From Amycolatopsis sp. 2-15 (GTDB taxonomy: Bacteria; Actinomycetota; Actinomycetes; Mycobacteriales; Pseudonocardiaceae), in NCBI RefSeq assembly GCF_030285625.1, contig NZ_CP127294.1, forward strand, positions 9,084,001 through 9,148,000: a DNA stretch of 64,000 bases. Reading direction: 5' to 3'. The notes below the pieces were generated by a model. The model ran no database searches. It saw only the letters and a program-made list of their open reading frames with translations, and was not told the origin of the DNA. Shown here piece after piece: positions 42,544 to 49,668 of this stretch (position 1 is its first letter; each line of letters begins with the position of its first letter). Position numbers and translations under genes: made by a program.

Positions 42544-43964
42544 CGCACTCCCTCGTCGAACACGCGGCGCAGCCGGGCCAGTCCCGGTTCGATGGCCTCG
42601 GCCGCGATCGCACCGTAGCCGAACAGCAATCCGTGGCAGGTCCGGGTCATCGAGAAGTCGCCAAGGGACAACAGGCGGACGCCGGCGTCGCGCGCGGTGC
42701 GAGCCACCAGGCGCAGATCGCGGTCGGCCGAAGCGCCCAGGTGCAGCCCGGCGGCCGCGGGGACGGGGTCGAGCACATCGCCGAACTCGCTGCGCAGACC
42801 GTCGACGAGCAGGTCGTGGCGTTCGCGGTAGATCTTGCGCATCCGCCGGATGTGGCGCGCGAAGCCGCCTTCGTCGATGAAGTCGGCCAGCACGGCCTGT
42901 TCGAGCGCGGGCGTGTGCCAGTCGGCGAGGTACTTCGCCTTCGCGAGCGCGCCCACGAGCGACGGCGGCGCGGCGAGGAACCCCACCCGCAACGCCGGCG
43001 AGAGCACCTTCGACATCGACCCCACGTACACCACGCGGCCGCGGGAATCCAGGCTGTGCAACGGTTCCAGCGGCCGCCCGGTGTAGCGGAACTCGCTGTC
43101 GTAGTCGTCCTCGATGATCACCGCGCCCGTGCGCTCGGCCCAGTCGAGCAGTTCCTGCCGCCGCGCCAGCGACATCGCGACGCCGAGCGGACACTGGTGT
43201 GAAGGCGTCACGTACACAACCCGCGTGCCGGCCGGGATCGCCTCGACGACGATCCCCTCGTCGTCCACCGGCACGCCCGCGACGCGCATGCCCAGGGTGC
43301 TGAGCAGCAGCCGCGGCGGCGGATACCCGGGATCCTCCACGGCCACGAGGTCACCTGCCCGCAGCAGGACCCGCGCGACGAGGTCCACGGTCTGCTGGAC
43401 TCCCGTCGTGACAACGATGTCCTCCGGCCGCACGCGGACGTTGCGCGAGACCCCGAGGTGGCGCGCGAGCCCCTCGCGCAGCCGCGGATCGCCCTGCGGC
43501 GCGCCGTACATGAGCAGATCGGCCTGCGACGCGCGCAGCCGCTGCGTCATCAGGCGGCGCCAGGTGTCGAACGGGAACAGCCGCACGTCGGGCACCCCGC
43601 TGCGGAAGTCGTACTCCGCCACGGGCCCGAAGGAGCGCGGCGGGGCCGGCACCGCCGTCCACTCCGGACGCGGGCGCACCGCGTCCTCGGACGGCTCGGC
43701 CGCCGGCTCGGCGGGCCACGGCGCGGCACCCGACCGGACGAACGTGCCCGCGCCGGGGCGGGCGTTGAGGAACCCCTCGGCAGCGAGGCGTTCGTAGGCC
43801 GCGCTGACGGTGGTGCGCGAGACGGTGAGCCGCTGGGCCAGCTCGCGCGTGGGCGGCAGGGCGTCACCGTCGCGGATCCGGCCGTCGAGCACGGCCTCGC
43901 GGATCTGGCGGTAGATCTCGTCGCGGTGGCCTCGACGGCCGGTCAGGTCGATGTGCAGGTCCAC
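42540..43964 (-). CDS. MocR/PdxR-family PLP-dependent transcription regulator
   Basis: A 474-residue fusion: residues 1-75 a GntR winged HTH (YRQIREAVLDGRIRDGDALPPTRELAQRL, VSRTTVSAAYERLAAEGF), a Pro-rich linker, and residues about 115-470 a class I aminotransferase-like domain with YGAPQGDPRLREGLARHL, the IIEDDYDSEFRY aspartate and the PLP lysine in VGSMSKVLSPALRVG. It is PdxR-like. It starts at GTG 43964 and is divergent from a DinB-type gene. Three GGTCC/GGACC half-sites lie in the shared promoter. Its likely target, besides itself, is the TPR gene or the DinB-type gene, not a known B6 gene. Confidence 0.88.
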   Translation of the reverse strand: MDLHIDLTGRRGHRDEIYRQIREAVLDGRIRDGDALPPTRELAQRLTVSRTTVSAAYERLAAEGFLNARPGAGTFVRSGAAPWPAEPAAEPSEDAVRPRPEWTAVPAPPRSFGPVAEYDFRSGVPDVRLFPFDTWRRLMTQRLRASQADLLMYGAPQGDPRLREGLARHLGVSRNVRVRPEDIVVTTGVQQTVDLVARVLLRAGDLVAVEDPGYPPPRLLLSTLGMRVAGVPVDDEGIVVEAIPAGTRVVYVTPSHQCPLGVAMSLARRQELLDWAERTGAVIIEDDYDSEFRYTGRPLEPLHSLDSRGRVVYVGSMSKVLSPALRVGFLAAPPSLVGALAKAKYLADWHTPALEQAVLADFIDEGGFARHIRRMRKIYRERHDLLVDGLRSEFGDVLDPVPAAAGLHLGASADRDLRLVARTARDAGVRLLSLGDFSMTRTCHGLLFGYGAIAAEAIEPGLARLRRVFDEGVR

Positions 43965-43980
43965 GTCACCAGCCTAGATT

Positions 43981-44022
43981 GGTCCACCGGAGTTCGGCTG
44001 GTTTTGGACCTTCAGCTGGTCC
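43981..44022. promoter_or_regulatory. Candidate MocR binding sites
   Basis: The 81-nt divergent gap holds GGTCC at 43981-43985, GGACC at 44006-44010 and GGTCC at 44018-44022, set in TTGGTCCA, TTTTGGACC and TGGTCCG. The pattern of repeated and inverted half-sites is common for GntR/MocR regulators. Confidence 0.4.
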
Positions 44023-44045
44023 GCTGAGGCGGTTAGCGTCCGGGT

Positions 44046-44624
44046 ATGACCACGTTCGAACTCGACCGCCAGTCTCTGCTCGGCCTCGACAAAATCGTGG
44101 CCGGGACCACTGACCAGGACCTTTCCCGGCCCACCCCCTGCGCCGGCTGGACGCTGGCCGACCTGCTGCGCCACCAGGTCAGTGAAAACCACGCCTTCGC
44201 CGAAGCCCTGCGCCGCGGCGAAGCGGCCGATTGGGACGCCGGCCGCCTCGGCGAGGACGCGTACGCCTCCTACGCCGCTTCGGTCGACGACTTCCTCACC
44301 GCATACGGCGAAGAGGGCGCCCTGCGCCGCCAGGTGAAGATCCACGAGATCGGCCCGTTCGCCGCCGAGATCGCCGCGGCCATGCACCTCGTCGACACCG
44401 TCGTGCACGGCTGGGACCTCGCGAAGACCTTCGGCGTGGCCTACGAGCCCGTGCCGGAAGCGGTGACGGCCGCGCTCGGCTTCGCCGCCATGGTGCCCAC
44501 CGACCCGGCCGAACGCGCGGTGAGCGGCGCGTTCGGCGCTTTGGTCGAGGTGCCCGAGGGCGCCGCCGAGCTCGACCGGCTGATCGCGCTGCTGGGCCGC
44601 GACCCGGGCTGGCAGCTCAGCTGA
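44046..44624 (+). CDS. TIGR03086-type DinB/maleylpyruvate-isomerase-like metal-binding protein
   Basis: A 192-residue four-helix protein of the DinB/mycothiol-dependent family. The motif TPCAGWTLADLLRHQVSENHAFAEAL provides one histidine, and AMHLVDTVVHGWDLAKTFG provides the others of a likely three-His zinc or nickel site. Members use mycothiol in detoxification or serve unknown roles. It is divergent from the MocR regulator and overlaps the convergent zinc peptidase gene by 8 bp. Confidence 0.87.
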   Translation: MTTFELDRQSLLGLDKIVAGTTDQDLSRPTPCAGWTLADLLRHQVSENHAFAEALRRGEAADWDAGRLGEDAYASYAASVDDFLTAYGEEGALRRQVKIHEIGPFAAEIAAAMHLVDTVVHGWDLAKTFGVAYEPVPEAVTAALGFAAMVPTDPAERAVSGAFGALVEVPEGAAELDRLIALLGRDPGWQLS

Positions 44625-45627
44625 CCTCGTCGGCCGGCGCCGACCACGTGTTGCACGAGGCCGTGTTCTGGCCCGTGAAGCCGGCTTTCGCCCAGGACAG
44701 CTGGTGGGCGCGGCTGCCGTGGTCGTCGCTGTCGTCGGCGCGGCCGTAGTCGGCCACAGCCGCGTTGGCCGTGGCGCGGCTGATCGAGCCGCGTCCCTCC
44801 GCGGCGGCGATGAACAGCGCGCCGAAACAGTTGGCCTGCAGCTCGATGCGCCGCACCAGCGCCAGGTCGGCGGGGCTGTCCTGGTCCGGCGAGCTCATGC
44901 GGTCGGCCGCCGCGGTCAGGATGCCGCTCTCGCTCTGCACGTGGTGGCCGTACTCGTGGGCGATGGTCGCGAGGTGGCGCGAGCGGTTCTGCCCGGCGTC
45001 CGAGAGCATCCAGTCGGTGGGGGCGTAGATCGTGGTGTCGCCGCCGCAGTAGTAGGCCACGGCCTGGTCCTTCGACGGCGCCGCGCCACACGCGCTCACC
45101 TTCGGCAGCGTCACGGACACGGCGACCTTCACGCTCGGCTCGTCCGCGCGGTCGAGCGCCGGGTGCCACGCCTGCTCCAGGCAGTCGGTGAGCGCCTCGT
45201 AGAACGCCGACAGCTCGGGCCCGGTGTCCCCCAGCTGCGGCAGCTCGCACGACACCGCGCCGAGCTTGACGCCGTTCGCCAGGATGGGGTTGGTCTCCAG
45301 CGCGGGCACCGCGTGGGGGCTGGAACTGGCTCCGTCGCCCGGCGACGCGTCGGAGCGGTGCACGGAGTTCGGCACGGCGATCGCGTGACCGGACAGCTCG
45401 TGCGGGACCACGGCCATGACCCCGGCCGTCGCGACCAGGACCACGAGCGCGATGACTCCGCCGACGACCCCGCCGTTACGGCGGCGCGGCGGCGGACCGT
45501 ACGAAACCGGTGCCCACGGATTCACGGCGGGTGGCCGGGCCGCCATCGGCGGCGGTGGCGGCGGCCCGGCCGGCTCCCTCGGCGGCACCCCGCCCGCGTT
45601 TTCGCTCAAGTGCGCTCCCCCTGTCAC
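44617..45627 (-). CDS. Neutral zinc metallopeptidase, membrane-anchored (YpfJ type)
   Basis: A 330-336-residue protein. A Pro-rich cytoplasmic N-terminus (PPREPAGPPPPPP) is followed by one membrane helix (GGVVGGVIALVVLVATAGVMAVV) and an extracytoplasmic metallopeptidase domain with HEYGHHVQ (zinc His pair and catalytic Glu) and RIELQANCFGA (third ligand Glu). GTG 45627 is a possible start, but TTG 45609 has a GGGGGAG site at the right distance and may be the true start. The substrate is unknown. Confidence 0.85.
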   Translation of the reverse strand: MTGGAHLSENAGGVPPREPAGPPPPPPMAARPPAVNPWAPVSYGPPPRRRNGGVVGGVIALVVLVATAGVMAVVPHELSGHAIAVPNSVHRSDASPGDGASSSPHAVPALETNPILANGVKLGAVSCELPQLGDTGPELSAFYEALTDCLEQAWHPALDRADEPSVKVAVSVTLPKVSACGAAPSKDQAVAYYCGGDTTIYAPTDWMLSDAGQNRSRHLATIAHEYGHHVQSESGILTAAADRMSSPDQDSPADLALVRRIELQANCFGALFIAAAEGRGSISRATANAAVADYGRADDSDDHGSRAHQLSWAKAGFTGQNTASCNTWSAPADEVS

Positions 45628-45727
45628 CAGCGCGCTCCAGCATACGGAGCACCCGGCCGGGCGGGATCACGAAACGGGAACGCCGGACGGGTGGCCGGAA
45701 CCCCCGCCCGGCGGCGAGACTGGGGCC

Positions 45728-47737
45728 ATGAGTGTCGAAGATCCGTACCTGTGGCTGGAAGACGTGACCGGCGACGAGGCACTGGACTGGGTCCGCACGC
45801 GCAACGCCGAGACGCTGGACGTGCTCACGTCCGGCGAACGCTTCGCCGCGCTGCGGGACGAGATCCGCGAAGTGCTCGATGCCGGCGGGCGCATCCCCTA
45901 TGTGACGCGCCGGGGGCCGAAGCTCTACAACTTCTGGCAGGACGCCGAACACCCGCGTGGGCTGTGGCGGCGCACCACCCTCGAGGAGTACCGCAAAGCC
46001 GAGCCCGACTGGGAGGTGCTGCTCGACGTCGACGCGCTGGCCGAGGCCGAGGACGAGAACTGGGTGTGGAAGGGCGCCGCGGTGCTGCGGCCCGGCCACC
46101 GGCTGGGGCTCGTGCAGCTCTCGCGCGGCGGCGCCGACGCGACGGTGGTGCGCGAGTTCGACCTGGACGCGCACGAGTTCGTCGACGGCGGTTACAACCT
46201 GCCCGAGGCGAAGAACCGCGTCGGCTGGATCGACGACGACCGCGTGTACGTCGGCACCGATTTCGGGCCGGACACGCTCACCACCTCCGGCTACCCGCGG
46301 CTGACGAAGGAATGGCGCCGCGGCACACCGCTCGAATCGGCGGAGCAGGTGTTCGAAGGCAAGCCCGACGACGTCGCCGTGGTCGCGTTCCACGACCCGA
46401 CCGAAGGGTTCGAGCGCGACTTCGTGCACCGCTCGATCGACTTCTACCGCACCGAGGTGTTCCTGCGGACGCCGGCCGGAATGGAGAAGCTCGACCTGCC
46501 CGACGACGTGGAGCTGTCGGTGGAGCGCGAGTGGCTCTACGTGCAGCCGCGCACCCCGTGGACCGTCGGCGGCACCGAACACCCGGCCGGTGCGTTGCTC
46601 GTGATCGGGTTCGACGCGTTCCTGGCGGGTGAGCGGGAGTTCACCGCGCTGTTCACGCCGGACGCGCACACCTCGCTGGAGTACTACACGTTCACCCGCA
46701 ACCACATGCTGCTCGCGAAGCTGCGTGACGTGAAGACGGAGCTGGTCGCGCTCACGCCCGGCCCCGCCGGCTGGACGGAGGCACCGCTGGGCGGCGCGCC
46801 GGAGTTCGGCAGCGCGGACATCGTGGGCACCGACCCGGACGAGAGCGACGAGTACCTCGTGGACTCGTCGAGCTACCTGCAGCCCTCGACCCTGAGCCGG
46901 GGCGAGGTGGGCGCCGAGGTCGAGGTGCTCAAGCAGGCGCCGGGGTTCTTCGACGCGGCCGGGATCGAGGTCGCGCAGTACTTCGCGACTTCGGAGGACG
47001 GCACCAAGATCCCGTACTTCGTGGTGCGCCCGCCCGGCGCGCAGGACGGCCCGACGCTGCTCAACGGCTACGGCGGCTTCGAGGTGTCGCTGACGCCCGC
47101 GTACAGCGGCGTGATCGGCCGCGGCTGGGTCGCGCGCGGCGGCACGTACGTGGTCGCGAACATCCGCGGCGGCGGCGAGTACGGGCCGGAGTGGCACGCG
47201 CAGGCCGTGAAGGAAAACCGGTACAAGGTGTACGAGGACTTCTCCGCTGTCGCTCGCGACCTCGTCACCCGCAGCATCACCACGGCCGCGCGGCTCGGCA
47301 TCCTCGGCGGCAGCAACGGCGGGCTGCTGATGGGCGTGATGCTCACGCGGTGCCCGGAGCTGTTCGGCGCCGTCGTGAGCCAGGTGCCGCTGCTCGACAT
47401 GAAGCGCTACCACCTGCTGCTGGCGGGCGCGTCGTGGATGGCCGAGTGGGGCGACCCGGACGTGCCCGAGGAGTGGGAGTACATCGCGAAGTACTCGCCG
47501 TACCACAACGTCCACAAGGGACGGACATATCCGCCGACCCTGTTCGCCACGTCCACCCGGGACGACCGCGTGCACCCGGGCCACGCCCGCAAGATGATGG
47601 CGCGGATGCTCGAACAGGGCCACGACGTGCGCTACTACGAGAACATCGAGGGCGGTCACGGCGGCGCGGCGGACAACGCGCAGCTGGCGTTCAAGTGGGC
47701 GCTGGTGTTCGAGTTCCTGTGGTCGCGGCTGTCCTGA
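45728..47737 (+). CDS. Prolyl oligopeptidase family serine peptidase (S9)
   Basis: A 669-residue peptidase. The N-terminal DPYLWLEDVTGDEALDWV is the standard POP opening; a seven-bladed propeller covers about residues 65-400. The hydrolase domain holds the nucleophile GGSNGG, the Asp in STRDDRVHPGHA, and the His in GGHGG. No signal peptide, so cytoplasmic cleavage of short proline peptides is likely. ATG 45728 is chosen; the open frame upstream overlaps the divergent metallopeptidase gene. Confidence 0.9.
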   Translation: MSVEDPYLWLEDVTGDEALDWVRTRNAETLDVLTSGERFAALRDEIREVLDAGGRIPYVTRRGPKLYNFWQDAEHPRGLWRRTTLEEYRKAEPDWEVLLDVDALAEAEDENWVWKGAAVLRPGHRLGLVQLSRGGADATVVREFDLDAHEFVDGGYNLPEAKNRVGWIDDDRVYVGTDFGPDTLTTSGYPRLTKEWRRGTPLESAEQVFEGKPDDVAVVAFHDPTEGFERDFVHRSIDFYRTEVFLRTPAGMEKLDLPDDVELSVEREWLYVQPRTPWTVGGTEHPAGALLVIGFDAFLAGEREFTALFTPDAHTSLEYYTFTRNHMLLAKLRDVKTELVALTPGPAGWTEAPLGGAPEFGSADIVGTDPDESDEYLVDSSSYLQPSTLSRGEVGAEVEVLKQAPGFFDAAGIEVAQYFATSEDGTKIPYFVVRPPGAQDGPTLLNGYGGFEVSLTPAYSGVIGRGWVARGGTYVVANIRGGGEYGPEWHAQAVKENRYKVYEDFSAVARDLVTRSITTAARLGILGGSNGGLLMGVMLTRCPELFGAVVSQVPLLDMKRYHLLLAGASWMAEWGDPDVPEEWEYIAKYSPYHNVHKGRTYPPTLFATSTRDDRVHPGHARKMMARMLEQGHDVRYYENIEGGHGGAADNAQLAFKWALVFEFLWSRLS

Positions 47738-47743
47738 CGTGGT

Positions 47744-47767
47744 GGGGGCGCCTTGACCGGCGCCCCC
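47744..47767. terminator. Terminator hairpin between convergent genes
   Basis: GGGGGCGCC (47744-47752) and GGCGCCCCC (47759-47767) pair perfectly over 9 bp around TTGACC, 6 nt after the peptidase stop and directly before the stop of the small membrane protein on the other strand. Confidence 0.8.
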
Positions 47768-47768
47768 T

Positions 47769-47894
47769 TCACCTCCCCGCCTTGCGCCAGATCACGACGG
47801 CGCCGATCACCAGCGCCACCACCGCGCCGAGGCCGATCAGGCCCTTGACCAGCAGGTCCAGCAGCAGGTGGTGCAGCAGCTCGTCGCCGTTCAC
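47769..47894 (-). CDS. Small single-pass membrane protein (41 aa)
   Basis: A 41-residue reading frame from GTG 47894, overlapping the stop of the preceding 85-residue gene (GTGA). It begins NGDELLHHLLLDLLV and then has one membrane helix (LIGLGAVVALVIGAVVIW) with a basic RKAGR end. It is too short for family assignment. The coupling to the upstream small membrane protein and the position under the TetR operators support it being a real gene. Confidence 0.6.
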   Translation of the reverse strand: MNGDELLHHLLLDLLVKGLIGLGAVVALVIGAVVIWRKAGR

Positions 47895-48148
47895 CGGTCT
47901 TCGAACCGGTCGAGCGCTTCCCGGGCCACGCGGCTCCCGAGGCCGGGCCGGGTCCCCCGCCTGGTTCCTCGCCTGGTGTCTCGCTCGTCCAGCACGCGCG
48001 TGGCGAACCGCGCGGCCGTCGTGACGTGGTGGCCCTTTCCGCGGCGCCGCAGCGATACCACCACCGCGAACAACACCAGGCCGAGCACCACCAGCCCGGC
48101 CGCGATCAGGCCGAACCGGATCAGCAGCAGGTCGAGCACCGTCTCCAT
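47891..48148 (-). CDS. Small membrane protein (85 aa) divergent from TetR
   Basis: An 85-residue protein starting at ATG 48148 behind a GGGAGACG site. The N-terminal half is one or two membrane segments (LLLIRFGLIAAGLVVLGLVLFAVVVSL) followed by RRRGKGHH, and the C-terminal half is a charged, Arg-rich tail with GTRRGTRRGTRPG. Its function is not recognised. It is divergent from the TetR gene with two palindromic operators in between, so it is the probable target; with the 41-residue gene it forms a two-gene operon. Confidence 0.65.
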   Translation of the reverse strand: METVLDLLLIRFGLIAAGLVVLGLVLFAVVVSLRRRGKGHHVTTAARFATRVLDERDTRRGTRRGTRPGLGSRVAREALDRFEDR

Positions 48149-48167
48149 CGTCTCCCACCTCGTTTTC

Positions 48168-48209
48168 TATCACGACTGTGACATAAACATTGGTATCACA
48201 GGTGTGATA
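48168..48209. promoter_or_regulatory. Twin TetR operators, TATCAC-N4-GTGATA
   Basis: Box 2 (48194-48209) is the perfect palindrome TATCACAGGTGTGATA. Box 1 (48168-48183) is TATCACGACTGTGACA, one mismatch in the right arm. Their centres are 26 bp apart. Wider arms TTTCTATCAC and GTGATAGAAA also face each other over the whole site. They lie 20 nt from ATG 48148 and 11 nt from GTG 48220. Confidence 0.8.
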
Positions 48210-48219
48210 GAAAGGTCCA

Positions 48220-48846
48220 GTGCCCAAGGTCATCGACGGAGAACAACGCCGCGCGGACATCGCGGACGCCGTCCTGCGCCTCGCCGCGCGCGACGGCCTG
48301 CCCGCCGTGTCGCTGCGCTCGGTGGCCGCGGAGTCCGGCCTGAACATCGGCTCCGTCCGCCACTACTTCGACGGCCAGCGCGACCTCATGCGCTTCGCCA
48401 TGCGCTCAACGATCGACCGTGTCACCGCCCGCCTGGAGCGCCGCCGCGGCTCGCTGCGGCCGCTTTCGGAGCTGACGCCCGACGAGGCGGCCGCACAACT
48501 GACGGACTTCCTCGCCGAGCTGCTCCCCCTCGACGCCCCCCGCCGCGCCGAAGCCACGGTGCTGGTCGAATTCCTCGTCGCGGCCCGCGTGGACACCGAT
48601 TTGACCGCCCTGGCCCACGAAGCCCTGCACGGCACGCTGGCTTTGGCCCGCCGCATCGTCTCGGCGCTGTCTTTGCCGGCCGCCGGGGCCGACCTGGAAG
48701 CCGAACGCCTGGCCGCTCTGCTGGACGGGCTCACGTTCCGCTCGGCTCTCCAGCCGGAGGCCACCACACCCCAGGTCTGCCGCGACGTCCTGCGGGCGCA
48801 CCTCGCCTCGCTGGGGATCAGTGCAAGGCCCGCGGCCGGCGCGTGA
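48220..48846 (+). CDS. TetR family transcriptional regulator
   Basis: A 208-residue TetR protein. The N-terminal HTH is clear: ADIADAVLRLAARDGLPAVSLRSVAAESGLNIGSVRHYFDGQRDLM, with VRHYF as the recognition helix. The rest is a helical ligand domain typical of a TetR_C group, without obvious ligand hints. GTG 48220 is the start, 11 nt after the second operator, so autoregulation is likely, together with control of the divergent small membrane protein pair. Its 3' end overlaps the convergent ferritin-like gene by 29 bp. Confidence 0.9.
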   Translation: MPKVIDGEQRRADIADAVLRLAARDGLPAVSLRSVAAESGLNIGSVRHYFDGQRDLMRFAMRSTIDRVTARLERRRGSLRPLSELTPDEAAAQLTDFLAELLPLDAPRRAEATVLVEFLVAARVDTDLTALAHEALHGTLALARRIVSALSLPAAGADLEAERLAALLDGLTFRSALQPEATTPQVCRDVLRAHLASLGISARPAAGA

Positions 48847-49537
48847 ACGGCCTCGTCGCGACCGGAGACGTCCGTCCACCGTGGACATCAACGACCACTT
48901 CTTCGAACCTGCCCAGCACCTCGGCCGCGAACCTCAGGCGCGTGACTCCCAGGGTGCGCAACGCCCGCCCGTGATCGAACAGCACCGCCGCCAACGCCCC
49001 CGCCATCACCACCCGCCACCCACCGGCGGCGAGTTTTCCCTTCACACCAGGAAAAGCGTCTTTCAGCTGAGCACAGTGGAACGGCACATGCCGCTCCTCA
49101 TCCGCCAGAATCCTCGCCGCGACTTCCCTCGTGAGCGGGTCGCCGGTGCCGTCGCGCAGCGCCTTGTAATAACTCAGCGCCACAACCTCGGCGATCAGCA
49201 GCACCATCAATTCCAGCCTCAGCCCCAACGCCCGCCTCAACCACACGAACACACTGTCCGACCAGTGCTTGGTGATCGTCGCGCTCCCAGCGGCTTTGAG
49301 GAGCTCCGCCAGCAACCGCGCGTGGTTCTGCTCCTCGGCGACGAACAACTCCACCGCTTCACGAAACCGAGGGTCCGCCTTGTCGATCAGGTTGGCCCCG
49401 TCGCCGGACTCCCCCACTTGGAACCGCTGCACGCTCCTGATCACGGCGGGATCCAGCCGTGCACCCCTTGCCCATTCGGGCTCGGGGCGCACAGCGCGCC
49501 GTCGTGCTTCCTGCCTGAACTCCGTGAGCCACTCCAC
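48818..49537 (-). CDS. Ferritin-like di-iron protein
   Basis: A 239-residue helical protein from GTG 49537. Two ferritin-like iron motifs are visible: FVAEEQNHARLLAEL (ExxH) and ILADEERHVPFHCAQL (ExxH), the pattern of di-iron carboxylate proteins. A hydrophobic stretch LGLRLELMVLLIAEVVALSYY lies between them; it could be a buried helix of the bundle. It may be an oxidase, desaturase-like or iron-storage-type protein; the substrate is unknown. Open frame upstream of GTG 49537 reaches the nrdJ terminator region and is not used. Confidence 0.72.
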   Translation of the reverse strand: MEWLTEFRQEARRRAVRPEPEWARGARLDPAVIRSVQRFQVGESGDGANLIDKADPRFREAVELFVAEEQNHARLLAELLKAAGSATITKHWSDSVFVWLRRALGLRLELMVLLIAEVVALSYYKALRDGTGDPLTREVAARILADEERHVPFHCAQLKDAFPGVKGKLAAGGWRVVMAGALAAVLFDHGRALRTLGVTRLRFAAEVLGRFEEVVVDVHGGRTSPVATRPFTRRPRALH

Positions 49538-49620
49538 GCGCCCGATGCTTTCGCACCGATGTGGTCCCCAGCAGGAGGACGTGTGGAGATCTTGTGCGGA
49601 AATCCGGCACCCGCAAAGCA

Positions 49621-49652
49621 AAGCGGGGAGCCGGAAACCCGGCTCCCCGCTT
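49621..49652 (-). terminator. Strong terminator hairpin after nrdJ
   Basis: AAGCGGGGAGCCGG (49621-49634) pairs perfectly with 49639-49652 over 14 bp around a 4-nt loop, 16 nt past the nrdJ stop. No long T-tract follows on the minus strand. Confidence 0.8.
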
Positions 49653-49668
49653 CACCACTTCAGAACGG

